Shown here in pieces: positions 45,881-58,342 of a stretch of 64,000 nt of DNA. A program made the translations under genes and the position numbers. Source of the stretch: Halichoerus grypus (Eukaryota > Chordata > Mammalia > Carnivora > Phocidae). Every line of letters begins with the position of its first letter. The first letter of the stretch is position 1. The notes under the pieces were generated by a model that saw only the letters and a program-made list of their open reading frames with translations, was not told where the DNA came from and did no database searches. The DNA is taken from NCBI RefSeq assembly GCF_964656455.1, contig NC_135718.1, positions 129,185,093 through 129,249,092 on the forward strand, written 5' to 3'.

Positions 45881-47925
45881 AATAAAGCAGGAGGCTTTGC
45901 AGCAAACTCCAATTCCACGAGGGAGGCAGAGTGGCCTTAATGTGAAGATGGTTATCAATAATGCACAGGTAACCTTCTCATCATTTTGAGTCCAGAAAGC
46001 AGTCACTTTTCAACAGAAGACACTGGTTTTGGTAACAGGGCCCAAGAGTTACTTCTTAGATGGGCCTAGATAGCCAGGCACATCTGCCCACTGAGTACAG
46101 ATGTTTATTATTATTTTTTTTAATTGCAGCAATACTGCATTTACTAACAGCGAAAGTCAGGGGAGCCAGGGGGCCAACCATTGACTGGGATCCTTCCCAA
46201 CCAAGCTCCCCCCAAAAAAGCAGTATCTCCATGTGTTTTGTTGACCATTTCTAAAATGGTAAGATTTGTACCAGATCTTTTGTAATCTATCCTGTTCTGA
46301 GGTAGGCTTGGGAGGAAGGAAGACGAGAGGATGACTAGGACAAGATCAGGAGGCACATTCCAGGGGGACCATCCACAGTTCAGAAGTTCCACTGTCAATG
46401 GGCTCCAGTCTCCATTTTGACTCCCATTGCTCTGTTTGCCTGGGTCCTGGATCTAGGCCTTCTGAGCTTGGCTTCAATATGGGAAACCAAGTAGGGGGTA
46501 CTGATGTCCTCCAGATTGCCGAGGGAGTCCACATTGGAAGGGGTTCATTTGGGACACTGGTGCTCTCTGGGAGGTCAAGCCAGCATTGCCCAGTCACCAG
46601 ACTGCAAGCAAACTAAAAAGAGAGGCTATGTTACACATTTACGTAGCCCCATCCCCAGCCAGGCATACAATGCCTGGCACTTAGTAGGTAATCAGTAAAG
46701 AACTGTGGAATGAATTGTATTTTTGGCTCCCTACAGAGTCTGCCTGTCTTCAGTACCCAAAGCCGGGTAGAATAATCACCACTACCAAGGCCAGGAAAAC
46801 CGTTTGGCCTTCAGGCCTATTTGACTTTCCAGGGGTTCAAGCCACTGCTATTTCCTCTCCACCCAGAAAAGTACAGGTTAAGCCACAACCACTAGGCACA
46901 GCTGATTGTCTCTGATATTGGATCCGCCCTGTCTGGAAGGGATGAAATGTGTTCTGATTCAAATTCCTACTGGAATTCAAAGACACAGTGGCTTTGGTGG
47001 CCACCAACCCCTTCCTCTTTCTCCCCCATAGGACCCAATACTTCTTGTTTTTATAACACAGCCTCTGATCCCAAACAACCAGGGGATGGGGTGGGGGTGG
47101 CGGGATAAGAATGGAAATCCACCCAAACAAAATTAGTGAGTTGAATATAAAGAGGTCAGTAGAAAGATGATCATGGTGATACAATCCAGGCTCTACTTCT
47201 GGCCCATCCTGAAAACTCTTGATGCCAGAGAGGGATTATTTATTAGGCTGATGTTTCAATAGAAAAGTCTGGGCTACCCTGGCACCCAGTAGTAGTGTCC
47301 CAAAGTTTCCAAGGGAGTTTTTTCTCCTTATTCTTTTGGCATTGAGGGGCTCTTTGAAGTCCTCACCACGGATAGTCTCCTTTTTCCAGAAGGACGAGAC
47401 AAAGATGATGGAGCTGGGGGAGAGACTTGTTTTCTTTCAAATGCGATAGGAGGAAGACCTTGAGTTTGAAGTTCTGGGAAATGCATCGAGGGCTTCAGAA
47501 TTTTCTTCTAATAAGCTCCTTAAAAATAAGAGAGAGAACATCTTTTCTCTTTTTTAATGGATAGAATCTCTTATTTTGACTGTGTATTTACAGCATGCTT
47601 GGTACTACAACTTGATGACATGACGGATTCCAGAAGATCACCTTCTAGAAAGTGTAAATGCACTTGAATTGAGAAACCAGGGTTGGTTCAGGGAAAGATA
47701 CCTAAATGAGGAAGGAGGCAAAGGAGATAACCTGAAATCTGAAGTCTGGAGGCCACTCAGTGTAGGGCATCCTTCTTTGTTTTGCAAATGAGCTAAGAAC
47801 TAATGATGTTCCTGAGACTGTGCTGGGGGAGAGAACTGATGTAAGATGGACCAGTTCCCAGGATTCTGGCACCAGCTAGGATTACCTGGCTGTAGGTAAG
47901 AACAGGACTAGATATTAGCTCTGAA
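45881..47925. other. intergenic, no gene seen
   Basis: Sequence upstream of FMOD with short open frames only. No repeat was recognised with confidence apart from a short TTAGTAGGTAATCAGTAAA MIR-end phrase near 46680. Confidence 0.45.
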
Positions 47926-47929
47926 ATAC

Positions 47930-48120
47930 CAGCTACCATTTCTGAAATTCTTACCACAACCTTATCAAATAAGTATTATCATACCTTATTTTTACAGATG
48001 AAGAAATGGAAATTTAGGAAGGCTATAAATTTGTTCAAGATTGCATAGCAATTAAGTGGCAGAGCTGGGATTTTAAACTTGTCTGTCTGCTTCTAGAGAC
48101 TGAGTTCCTGACCACTATGC
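47930..48120. repeat. MIR/L2-like remnant
   Basis: TATTTTTACAGATGAAGAAA, then TTGCATAGCAATTAAGTGGC and AGAGCTGGGATTTTAAACTT, as in MIR3-type elements. Confidence 0.6.
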
Positions 48121-48129
48121 ACATAGAAT

Positions 48130-48365
48130 CTCCAGTGTAAAGGAATAAGCGTAGGTTTGGAACCCATGTATGTTCAGATTCCATCTTGACCACTTATTGT
48201 CTCCATGACATTGGGCTAATTGCTTACGCATCAATGAGACTTCCTTTATAAAATGGCGGCAATAACCCTAACTTTGTGAGGTCTTGGGAAGACTAAATGA
48301 GATAAAAAATAGAGGCTCCTGGTAGGGAACCTGTCATGTGGTGGTCCTTCAATAAATGGCAGCTG
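48130..48365 (+). repeat. MIR-like SINE remnant
   Basis: GACCACTTATTGTCTCCATG, TTGGGCTAATTGCTTACGC and a GAAGACTAAATGAGATAAAA to CCTTCAATAAATGGCAG end. Confidence 0.7.
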
Positions 48366-49174
48366 CCTTTGGTTATTTTAGTAGATTGCAAGTTCCCTGG
48401 GGGGATGGGGAGCAATCTCATTAGTCGGCATAATGCTTGGCCAAGTGCCTGGCATTTATTAGGCCCTTTCTAAACATTGGTTGAATAAATGAAACGTGTA
48501 GAAGCTGGATTTTACCAAAGGGTAGTAAATCTACTTTGGTAACTTAAACCAATCAGAGAAAAGCTAGTTAAGGTTAGAGGTGGGACTTTCAGTGCCTAGA
48601 ATTTTTGCCTCTCCTCCCCCACCCTGCCAAGGAAGGACAAGAGAAGTGACTGCAAGGTCAGTGTAGAACACTCTACAGACATGGAGAAATATCTTGGGGA
48701 GGGGGTCATGGAAAAGGTCAGGATCTAAGAGCCAAGTACAGAACAGCCCAGAAGAGGAGGTGCCCCGGCTCCTTCTCAGACGGCGTTTAAGAGTCAGGTT
48801 TAGGGTGGAGAGAGGGTAGAACAAGAATACTACCTAACCAGTAGCACCATTCTGAATCCCTTTGGGCTGAAGAAAGAAATTGGCTCCTACCTGAGGATGG
48901 ACAGGGCTAGTTCTTCAAAGCAAGAACTAGTGACCTGGGCCCATGCAAAGGTCTAAGGACTTGGATCTAGTTCTACTGGAGTTCGGAGAATAATGGAGAA
49001 TAATGATCCCTAGTAATGTGTGTGATGTCTTGAACTCTGGTTCATTCCATCATCCGCTTACCTCTGTACGGTCCCTGTAGTAAAGTAATAGTTTAACAAT
49101 GAAATGTTTAAAAAATAAGGAAAACTCCCTAAAAACAAAAAGGGGTTTAGGAAAAGCAATGTATTATCATTGCC

Positions 49175-49420
49175 TCAGAAAGGGCATGGATTTTGAGTCA
49201 GACAGAATGGCTTTGAATCCCAGAAACTTAGAGTGTGTTCCTTAATTTCCTTGGTCTTCAGGTTCCTTATCTGTAGAATGGGAATGATTAACACCTAGCT
49301 CATCAGGTGGTTTTATTTTTATTTAAAAATTTTTTTCATTAGGTGGTTTTAAAGCAATTGGAAGTGTCTAGCACAGCACCGGGTGCACTGAAGACACTTA
49401 GAAAAATGTCACTTCTTTTC
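49175..49420 (+). repeat. MIR-like SINE remnant with micro-insertion
   Basis: MIR core phrases GGATTTTGAGTCAGACAGAA, CTTATCTGTAGAATGGGAAT and TCTAGCACAGCACCGGG. It is interrupted by a 22-nt AT-rich insert at 49315-49336. Confidence 0.7.
49315..49336 (-). mobile_element. tail-only retroposed micro-insertion (candidate)
   Basis: A 22-nt A/T-only insert (AAATTTTTAAATAAAAAT type on the minus strand) lies between two 14-bp copies of CAT(C/T)AGGTGGTTTT at 49301-49314 and 49337-49350. This looks like an L1-mediated insertion of little more than a tail. Confidence 0.5.
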
Positions 49421-49654
49421 CTCACCTTGGGTATTTTCCAGGAACAGGTTGGGGCTGGGGTATAGAAAGGAAGACCTGGTGTCCTAATCTAAGGAAAGGT
49501 CAGAGAGAAGATGATTTGGGGAGGAATATGGGGGGTGGCAGCTTGGAAAGGAAATGGACGATGTACTTGACACTTGTAAGGAAGAAACAGAACTGGAGGT
49601 TCACAGGCCCAAAGGGTCTAGGATTCTGGCAGCCCAGCCCTCCATTTGAGGGGA

Positions 49655-49815
49655 CTGGTTCTTAGCTCTGGCTGCACGGGGGGGCCAGTGGGGAGGCTTT
49701 CAAGAACACCCAGGCCCAGGCCCCACTCCAGATGAATGAAATAGGATCTATGCAAGTGGGACCCGGCATTTTCTTATTGATTGACAGATGATTTTAGTGT
49801 TTAGCCAGGTTTGAG
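49655..49815. mobile_element. MER5A-like hAT transposon remnant
   Basis: CTGGTTCTTAGCTCTGGCTG, GGCCCCACTCCAGATGAAT and GGACCCGGCATTTTCTTATT type phrases resemble the MER5A (Charlie) consensus, although the sequence is diverged. Confidence 0.5.
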
Positions 49816-52022
49816 AGTGCTCTCTGGAGACAGGGAGATTGACATGATGACCTCTAAAATAAAGGCTATTGCTGAAACCTCTGTCTCTAAAAAGAGGGGC
49901 TTTTCAAACATTTCTTCATGAAGTGCCCAGAAAAGGAGCAAAGAATGCAAGAAGAATCCAGTAATCAAAGGGCACCATTCAAAGCAGCCCCCTCAAGCTG
50001 AAATCTCACATTTGATGTTAAAAAGTCATGTGATTTTTGCATTTTGGTCCATAAAACATTCATGTTTATTTCCATAGCAATCTCCCTCCTCCCCCATGAA
50101 AACTCCTGCGGAATAAATGGTGCTCTAGATACACACCATGCTTCTCCAGAGGCTCTGTAGGCCCGGGCAATCACAGCCTGAGAAGCCATTCACCTTGGCT
50201 GGTGAGCTTCCTGGTCACTGCAGGGACAGCTGGGCGAGCTGCCCCTATGCATCGTGCATCTCAGGGATGCACCATGGCTCTGGAGTTCACAGACCAGCTC
50301 CCTCCGTCTGTTGCTGGAGCATGAAGAGGAAGAACTGTTGCTTCTTCACCACTTTTCCTGTTGGAGAAACTGCCAAATGGCTCCCGGCCAAGCCGCTTGG
50401 TAAGCTTTGCGAAGAGCTGAATTCCTTTTCCAATCCCCATGAGGCTATATTTCTAAGGGAATTTGCAAGAATAGAAATTGTTTTGATCTTCACTCAAGAT
50501 ACAGAAAGATTCATTCCCTGCCCCTGCCTCCCACTTCTTAGATCCCCAGCCATGTTAAGTACACCCCCCTGTGGGAGAGTTTGCTCCCCCTGCCCCGCCG
50601 GCCAGCAGCCAGCCTCCCAGGGCAGCCTGTTCTCCAGCTTTGCCCCCTGAAGCCCCTGATGTTTCCTTGTGACCTGCCCCTCTCTGCCTCCAGCTCCCTC
50701 TTCATCCACTTCAACAAAACAGCATCTTCCAGGAGCCAATGTGTTGGGCTTTGAGGGGAGAACTGGGGTATGGGGTGCAGGGTCAGAAGAGAGTGCCTTC
50801 TTTCTGGAGAACCAGAAAAAGGAAGACGAAGGGAATTGATATTTTTGAAGGCTCTAGGCTGGGTCCTCTACCTACAACATTTAATCTTCATAAAACCCCG
50901 AAACATAGTTACAATTATTTCCATTTAACAAGGAAAGTAAACTGAGGCTCAAAGAGGTGAACTGAGATTTTAATACGAGCCCAGCTTGTGCAGGGTGTGA
51001 AGGAAAGTTTGCCTAGGGGAGCGGATGAATGAGTAGATCAAGTCAACTGGGAAGCAAAGTGTGCCCCAGGGTCACCAGCAATCACTGTTGTCAGCAGATC
51101 CCCCCCCCGCCCCCACCCCAGGGAAATAGATTGACCGGGATTCTCTGGGCTTCTCCCGGGCAAAGCCAACTCTTCACCATCCTCCTTTCTCCTGCTGTGG
51201 AGGGTCTCCCATCAATGGCAGACAAGGGCAGCCGTAGAGACACTCAAAGCCTGTAGGACCATCCCCACTGGTCTAAAGCAGGCTTCTGTGCCCACCGGGG
51301 AGTGAGGAAGAAAGCTCTCTTGGAAGGCCCCCCGCTCTGGAAGATCTGCTCCTGGGGTCTCCGCCCTGGAGTCTGCGGTGGGACATCACCTAACCTTCTG
51401 CAGAAGGCCCTCCTGACCCTGTTTGTTCTTTTCCAGAACCAGGCTTCCATGAGAACCAAGCCCGCAAGGTATGGAGGTGAATGGGGCCTTCTTTTATTCT
51501 TTCTTCCTTTTCCTGTGTTCTTGCCTAGGTTTCTCTGACCTTGGCCCTGGTGTGGACTGACGTTGTCGGGGACACAGCTGCCCCTCAAGCCCGCACCCAC
51601 GCCTGGGACGTCGTGGATATTCGCTCAGGTTTGCTACCTTGCACAGTTGACAGCTGCCAGACAGCATCTTGCCTCCAACGGAGGCGGAAGCCGAGGGGGG
51701 CGGGAGGGGGGGAGGGAAGCGGGAGGAGGCCCTGAGGTAGAAGGCCTGGTCTTCCTTGGCCGCCGTGTGGAGAGGCACCAGCATCACCCGTGACTGGGGT
51801 TTGACTCGAACGCGTGCCGTTCTTGGGCAGGGAAGGAAGAACTGAAAGGTTAGGAGCTGAGAGAAGTTCTTGTCTAGTCTTGCTGTGGTTCTTAGAGCCC
51901 CGTGTCAGCAGCCCCCGGCCTGGGAGCCCCTGGAGGCTCAGAGCTGTGTGGGGGTGTCACCAGGCGGCATTTTAAGCGAGTGGGAAAAGTGACTGGGGTT
52001 CAGACCCAAAGTTGATGCTTTA
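49816..52022. other. intergenic, no gene seen
   Basis: Includes a MIR-like end at about 50850-50995 (CATTTAACAAGGAAAGTAAA, then CTGAGGCTCAAAGAGG). From about 51.3 kb the sequence becomes GC-richer, with longer open frames that lack domain motifs. Confidence 0.45.
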
Positions 52023-52196
52023 TTTTTATTTTTAAAGATTTTATTTATTTGTCAGAGAGAGAGAGCACAAGTAGGGGGAGTGGCAGGCAGAGGGAGAAGC
52101 AGGCTTCCTGCTGAGCAGGGAGCCCGATCCCAGGACCCTGGGATCATGACCTGAGCCGAAGGCAGACGCTTAACGACTGAGCCACCCAGGCGCCCC
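52023..52196 (-). mobile_element. Can-SINE, full length
   Basis: Antisense copy from the AAATAAATAAAATCTTTAAA tail to the GGGGCGCCTGGGTGGCTCAG head. It is flanked by AAAG(T/C)TGATGCTTTA at 52008-52022 and 52197-52211. Confidence 0.95.
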
Positions 52197-52229
52197 AAAG
52201 CTGATGCTTTAATAAGCGTCCTGTTCTCC

Positions 52230-53720
52230 GCTGTGGGAGGCGCTCTGCTAATTGACCGCAGCAGGAGGGCGGCGGGGAGAGGACGCGCGGCTTGTAGGTC
52301 AAGGGGATTCAGCTTCTGTTGCTCTGCCGGCGACAGAGGCCCGCCTCCGGGAAGCCCTACCCCTGCTGCGTTATTCTCCCTCCTCTGTGGAGCAGCGGGG
52401 GTCACCTCTCCTGGTGCCAGTGTGCGTGCGTGCATCCGGGAGCGTGGTGGGTGCAGGCCGTGGGGTTGGCGTGTGCCGGCCCCCTCTCCCTTCCCACGAA
52501 ACCTTCTCCAGCCTGCCGTCTGCGCCCCAACGGAGGGTCAGACACAGTCCTTGGGACTCCGGAAGCACCAGTCCCTCCCAGGCCAGGGGGGAAACGCAAG
52601 GGGACACTAAGGAGCCATTACCCGAGGCCTCCAGCATCCGGGACTCGAGTGAACCTGGCTGCCAGGTACAGGGAACCTTGAGCACTGCTGGCAGGGTCCC
52701 TGGCCGCTCGCAGGGTAACGGCAGCACCAACCCGGGGCCAAGGAGCCCGGCGGCGGCAACTCACTTCCACTTTACGTTTTGCGGCTCAGAGAGGTCACCT
52801 GGCCCCGGTCGCCTAGGGTCATGGCCCCAAGGGCAGCAGGCTGCTCATCCAGAGGTTGGTGACAAGGGGCCTGCTGGACCTCGGCATCCTGTGGGGGTCA
52901 GAGCAGGGCATGGATGAGGGCGTGTCCCTCCTGCTTGGCCGTCTAAGAAAGTAGCCTTTTCCTGGTGAGCTCGTAGCGACTGAGACTGTTCTCTTCCCAC
53001 CACACACATACTGCTCTGTCCACCCAGCCCTTCTGCGATCTTTATGCGAAGGAAGAAACCCAGGACAATCAGCAGAGGAGGCCTGGGTACCCATCTGGAG
53101 CGCTGCCCCCTCCTTCCCTACGGTACACATCCAGCCCCACCTCCCCTCGTGGCCTCTGCCTCCTGGGGACTCTCCGCAAGGAAAGCAGTGCCCTTAGGTG
53201 CTTGGAGATCAGCGGGGAAGGAGGCACTAGGGGAGTGTGGAGCGTTGTTCATGAGCTAAAAGCGAACCCTGCCTGCGCACTGCATTCCTGCCACCACCCC
53301 TGCAGCCTCCCCCATCCCGCCGGCCCGCCGCTTGCTACCATCTCTGGGGCTGGAGCCCGGCTCACCTTTCTGACGGACACTGCTGTGCGGGAAGAGGCTC
53401 TCGGTGCTAATAGAAACCCATTGTATTTGCCGGTAATGCCCTGCCGCCTGCGATGGGTATGTGGGGAGCTCCAGGCACGGTCGCTGCCTGCAGAGGGAGG
53501 GATGCTGCCCGTGGGAACTGTGTCCTCCGGGGAGCCGCAAGCCCGTGGGCGCATCAGGGCCCGCGTGGATCCCACATGCCTGTGCAGTCTGGCGGTGCCG
53601 CTCGCCCGGGAGGCTGAATTCAACCACATGCAGAGAAGCGTGGCTGCCTTGTGCTTCGGAGGAGAGCCAAGGCGAGCCGCCCTGGTCCCTCCTCGTTTTA
53701 GAGGAGTCAGCTAGCCAGAG
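52230..53720. other. GC-rich intergenic block, no gene recognised
   Basis: CpG-containing sequence with overlapping long open frames on both strands (up to 221 codons at 52252-52917). Several frames are open at once, which points to base composition rather than coding. No splice-bounded exon or known domain was seen. Confidence 0.45.
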
Positions 53721-53769
53721 GTACGCACACCAGCGATTTCACACGTGGCAGCGGCTTCCCTGTATATGA

Positions 53770-54300
53770 ATGTGTGTGTTTTATTAGATGAAAGTCACCT
53801 GGTACACAAGTAGCCGTCCTCACGCGGACATTTCGGGGTCGTTGTGCATTCCAAATATTGTGCAGCCACCACGCTCTGGTCTCAAAAAGATTTTTTCCCC
53901 CAGAAGAACACCCTTCACCCATTAAGCGATCACCCCCCGCTCCCCCTTCCTCCCATTCCCTGGCAACCACAGATCTGCTTTCTATCTCTGCAGATTTGCC
54001 TATTCTGAATATTTCATATAGAAGAAATGATACAATATGTGACCCTGTGTCTGGCCTTCACTTAGCACCACGTCCTCACGGCACATCTGTGTTGCAGCGC
54101 GGGCCAGGACTTCATTTCTTTTTATGGCCGGATGACATCGCGTTGTATGGATGTACCGTTTCCACCTTTTAGCTATTGTGAATAGCTGTGAACATTTGTG
54201 AGTGAGTTTTTGTTTGAGTGCCTGTTTTCAGTTCTTTGGAGAAAATCCCTAGGGGTGGAATTGCTGGGTCATATGGTAACTCTATGTTTCACTTTTTAAG
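53770..54300 (-). mobile_element. old LINE-1 3' fragment, antisense
   Basis: The plus strand has CCTGGCAACCACAGATCTGC, TTGCCTATTCTGAATATTTC and GGTGGAATTGCTGGGTCATA, typical inverse L1ME/L1M text. Confidence 0.8.
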
Positions 54301-54420
54301 GACATACATTTTTATTTGACCTTCACAGCATCCCTGTGTGCTAGACAGAGTAGATATTAGAGAGAATGCATGCTAAGCATCCAGCTCATTACCCTGTACA
54401 TAATATGCGCTCAGTAAATT

Positions 54421-54624
54421 AAAAAAAAAGATTTTATTTATTTATTTGACAGAGAGAGAGAGACAGAGAGAGAGCACAAGTAGGCAGAGCGGCAGGCAGA
54501 GGGAGAGGGAGAAGCAGGCTTCCTAAGGAGCAGGGAGCCCAATGCAGGGCTCGATCCCAGGACCCCAGGACCATGACCTGAGCCAAAGGCAGACGCCCAA
54601 CCGACGGAGCCACCCAGGTGCCCC
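54421..54624 (-). mobile_element. Can-SINE, full length
   Basis: Antisense copy with an AAATAAATAAATAAAATCTT tail and a GGGGCACCTGGGTGGCTCCG head. Target copies TGCGCTCAGTAAATT (54406-54420) and TGTGCTCCGTAAATT (54625-54639) differ at two sites, so it is an older insertion. Confidence 0.93.
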
Positions 54625-54639
54625 TGTGCTCCGTAAATT

Positions 54640-54745
54640 TAAAAATGTTATTATCAGATGTAGAAACTGAGGCTCAGGGAGTGGAAGCGACTTGCTCAAG
54701 CACACTAAATGTAGTAGAATCAGAACAGAACCGAGGCTTCCGGTT
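54640..54745. repeat. MIR-like remnant
   Basis: GTTATTATCAGATGTAGAAA, then CTGAGGCTCAGGGAG and CTTGCTCAAGCACACTAAA. Confidence 0.55.
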
Positions 54746-55940
54746 TCTAGTCTATACAGCCCATGTTCTTGGAGCAGATCTCAGGAACTCAGGCCATAGT
54801 TTCTGCCCTGAAAACAACCCCAGTACTATGAATTTCCCCACGGGCTCAGGGACCTGCCCCACCCTGACCCAAGAAGAGACAGGACAGCTGAGCAGAGAGC
54901 CCTTCTAGTCGGCTCTCCCAACCCGCCAACCCACCACACTGCCCTGCCCTCTCCCCAGGCCTGGGCCTCGCCGTGGCAGCCGTGACAGCAGGTGGAGGGT
55001 GGCGCTGATTGTGCCCGACAGCTGGCTGAGCTGTCACCTCCCTTGAGCTCCCGTTGTCTTTACAGAGCCCCTCATTTTCCTGCCCTGCGGCCCACCTGCC
55101 AAAGAGCTGCATTGAGCCTCCCCCTCGGGCAGCCCGGGGGAGTGTGTGACCCAGAGGCTTGTCCACAACAGAAAGATCCATCTGCTTGTTTCTTCTCACC
55201 TGGGGGTTCAACTGAACATCTCATGTCTGCTTCCATGTTAATTCATCATCATCCCACAGGGACTTGCCCGGCGCCCTTGCTTCAGAGGACCTGAGTGACT
55301 TTCCAGAAGTCAGGCAAGGGGATAACAGCTCGATTTCCTGGCTGAAGCTTTCTGACTGGGCCCCATTCTCCTATGCTCTCCCGTTCCTGCCCTGCTCTGC
55401 GATACCAAGAACAGGAGCCCAGGCTCCTAGAAAAGAAAGAGGTCACAAACTCAGGCTGGAAGGATCCAAGGAGCCATGTGATTTACCCCTGCCTCTGGGC
55501 AAGATTAGACCTAGACCCTGAGGATCAGGCTGACTCCTGCCATGATCGCAGACACATCTCTGACAGGAGGAGGGAGGGAAAAGTGGCAGACAGCCCGTCC
55601 TGGGGGACTCAGTAATTGCTTTGTTTCTGTAACCCCTCCGCGATCCCAGCCCTGAGATCCTATCCTTCTGCCCTCCCTCCTCCCTCCCTCCCTGCTAAAA
55701 AGTCTGTGGTTTGACCGCTTCAGAAAGGTGGCAGCCACTCCCAGATTTTAGGGTTCTGAAAATGTCAAGACCAGTTGGGAGTTGTTTTTTTGTTTTTTTT
55801 CTCCTGAAGAGAAGGATAGAGAAGAGCCCCAGAGAGGCATAGCTTCAGGGAAATCCTGAGCCTTAGGGGAAAAGTCTAGAGGACTTCCCTAGGACAGAGG
55901 CTTCTGACGTTTTAGGACAGCTCCATTGATTCTGAGGACC
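54746..55940. other. intergenic, no gene seen
   Basis: No exon or element recognised. A CCTCC-rich stretch lies at about 55670-55692 and a T-rich run near 55783-55800. Confidence 0.45.
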
Positions 55941-55944
55941 CAAA

Positions 55945-56410
55945 TGTCGGAATGGAATGTGTGGTCTGGTGTAAAGAGCACTGGCCTGGCAAAGGACAGG
56001 GGCTACCTTGGGGAGGAGGGAAGGAAGAGAGTTTGGCAGGGGGATCCTGGGAGGCGGCTCAGTCAGTTAAGTGTCTGCCTTCGGCTCAGGTCATGATCCC
56101 AGGGTCCTGGGATTGAGGCCCACATCGGGCTCCCTGCTCCACGGGGAGCCTGCTTCTCTCTCTGCCTGCCACTCCCCCTGCTTGTGCATGCTCTCTCTCT
56201 CTCTCTCTGTCAAATAAATAAAAATCTTAAGGAAAAAAAAAAGAATATTTGGGTTCAGTCTTGGCTCTTTCACTTGTTTGTCATGACATCACAGGATAAT
56301 CAGTTTCATCTCTCTGGTCCTCGGTCTCCACATCTATAAAATGGGGTCAACAGACCAAAACTCTCAGGAAGGCAGTGAGGATAGACTGAGAACTTGGATG
56401 TTGTTGGTGC
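55945..56410 (+). repeat. MIR-like SINE split by a younger Can-SINE
   Basis: MIR 5' part GTGGTCTGGTGTAAAGAGCA plus CTGGCCTGGC lies before 56041. The MIR core (TTGGCTCTTTCACTTGTTTG, then CTCGGTCTCCACATCTATAA) resumes after 56241. Confidence 0.65.
56041..56241 (+). mobile_element. Can-SINE, diverged head
   Basis: Head GGGATCCTGGGAGGCGGCTC differs from the usual GGGCGCCTGGGTGGCTCAG. Body and (CT)n-CAAATAAATAAAAATCTTA tail are typical. Confidence 0.9.
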
Positions 56411-56564
56411 CTTATAAACTATAAATCATGATTTCCATGTAAAATATTTTGTTTTAGGGAGAGCCAGATCAAGGTGGATATCCCCGGGAAAACAGGGGCT
56501 GCTGATGGGAAAGGGGCCAAGGAAAGGTCAGTGGCTATGCTCTGGGTTTGGGGGAAGGATGGGG

Positions 56565-56995
56565 TGCTAGTTTACTAAGGCTGCAGGTACAAATTACCAA
56601 AACTGGGTAGCTTAAAACAACAGATATTTATTCTTCCACAGTTTCTGGAGGCCAGACGTCCGAAATCAAAGTATCGGTGAGGTCACGCTTCCTCTGAAGG
56701 CTCCAGAGAAGGATCCTTCCTTGCCTCTCCCTACTTTCTGGCGGCCCCCAGCATTCCTCGGCACTCCTTGGCTTATAGTTTATCACCCCCATCTCTGCCT
56801 CCAGCTTTCCACAGCCTCCTTCTTTGTGTGTCTCTGTCATTGGCTTTAGGACCCCTCTAGTCCAATGACTTCATTTTAACTTAGTTATATGTGCAAAGAT
56901 CCTATTTCCAAATAAGGTCCCATTCACAGGTACTAAGGGTTAGGACTTCAACATATGTTTTTGGGGGAACACAATTCAACTCACTACAGAAGTAT
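56565..56995 (-). repeat. MLT1/MST-like MaLR LTR, antisense
   Basis: The plus strand carries TAGTTTACTAAGGCTGCAGG, CAGTTTCTGGAGGCCAGACG and TTAGGACTTCAACATATGTT, the inverse of a MaLR LTR. No internal coding region. Confidence 0.7.
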
Positions 56996-58232
56996 TCTGG
57001 GTGGAGAGACAGAGAATCTGGACCCGGGCCCCACTTCCACCATTTTGTGGCCTTGAGTGTTGGCTTCTCCAGTCTAAAGGAGACAGTAAATAGGAAATTA
57101 GAATTTCTTAAATGCCTGTAATGTGATATAAGGGCACGGTAAGGTTGATGGTGTCATCCCTACTTTGCAGAGAAGGAGACTGAGGCTGGGAAAAGACATG
57201 AAGCTTACCCAGTCCCACTGTAATAAGCATGGTTTCCAGGCATATGAGAAGGGATGGAGTGCATACTGACCCCTTCTGGGTTCAATTTCAATACAAAGTC
57301 TTACGATTTCATAAAATACCAGAGAGTTGATTCCTGTCCCCTAGTGAATTAAAGGATAGGAGATTTAAAAAATAAACTGCCGTTGAAACCAGAAACCAGG
57401 ACTCATACTGCCTTGTGGAAATGATGACGTGTGCTAGACCCGACACAGGACGCACAGCGAGGTACTTTCGTCTGTGCAGCGGCCAGTTCAGCTCAGAGCC
57501 CTGCTCTGCTTCTGTGACTCAGACACCAGGGACAGGACAGAGTCAATCTCTGCTCTGTCGGCAACTACAGGGGTCCCCAGCTCCAGCCCCGAAGTGCTCT
57601 GACCCTTGAGGGCTAGGACATCTAGGCTTTTAATGTTGCTGTTGGATTATCTGTGGGTGGTCAGCGTGTCCGAATGTCTCTCTTGGACTGAGAGACCCGC
57701 AGAGACCATCTGGGAAGCATTCAGCACAGCCCACTGTTCAGGCACTTTCTACATGTAAGCACTGTGCTCAGGGTGTAGAAGAGAGATGGGTTTTCCCACT
57801 CTAAGGAATCGGCCCTGTTTCCAGGAGACATTTCCTCTTCCAAACCCGCTGGCCAGCCCCTTCCCTGGGGGCCCAGCTCCCCAGCAGGTGAGAACTGATC
57901 TTCTCTTGCCCTGACCCATTCCTGGGGCCACAGCTGCAGCCAACGGTTCTGGTCACAGCCCCAGGTGCAGGGGAAGGAAAAAAGCGGTGATGTTTACTCA
58001 CCTAACAACTCTGAATAGAACCTTTCAGAAGGGCCTTTGGCCAGGCAGCCCGCAAAAACTGCTGCCAGGTATATCAACAGCCTCCGAGAGCTGTCCACCC
58101 AGCAGCTCCCTTTCAACAGATCATCCTGCGAGAGAAGGCTAGAGATGTCCTGGTCTTTGCTCCCCACTACTTGGGCTGCATTGGACAGGCCCAAAGGAGC
58201 CACAGCTGGATTCAGAATTCCAGGGGGCCCCT
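56996..58232. other. intergenic, no gene seen
   Basis: A MIR-like phrase occurs at about 57130-57200. No coding exon was recognised. Confidence 0.45.
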
Positions 58233-58342
58233 TGGATCGATGGCTCCCAAACTTAAATCTGTCTCAGAATCACCTAGGGCGGGGTGCTCCGACTTCTCGG
58301 TGCATCAGTATCACCTGAAGGGTTGTTAAAACAAGATTGCGT
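58233..58342. mobile_element. MER5A-like fragment cut by a Can-SINE
   Basis: GCATCAGTATCACCTGAAGG then GTTGTTAAAACAAGATTGC follows the MER5A phrase order. The match stops at the SINE start. Confidence 0.55.

Noticed and set aside
52252..52917. 221-codon plus-strand frame
   Set aside because: Several overlapping frames on both strands are open, composition is GC-driven, and no domain or splice signal fits.
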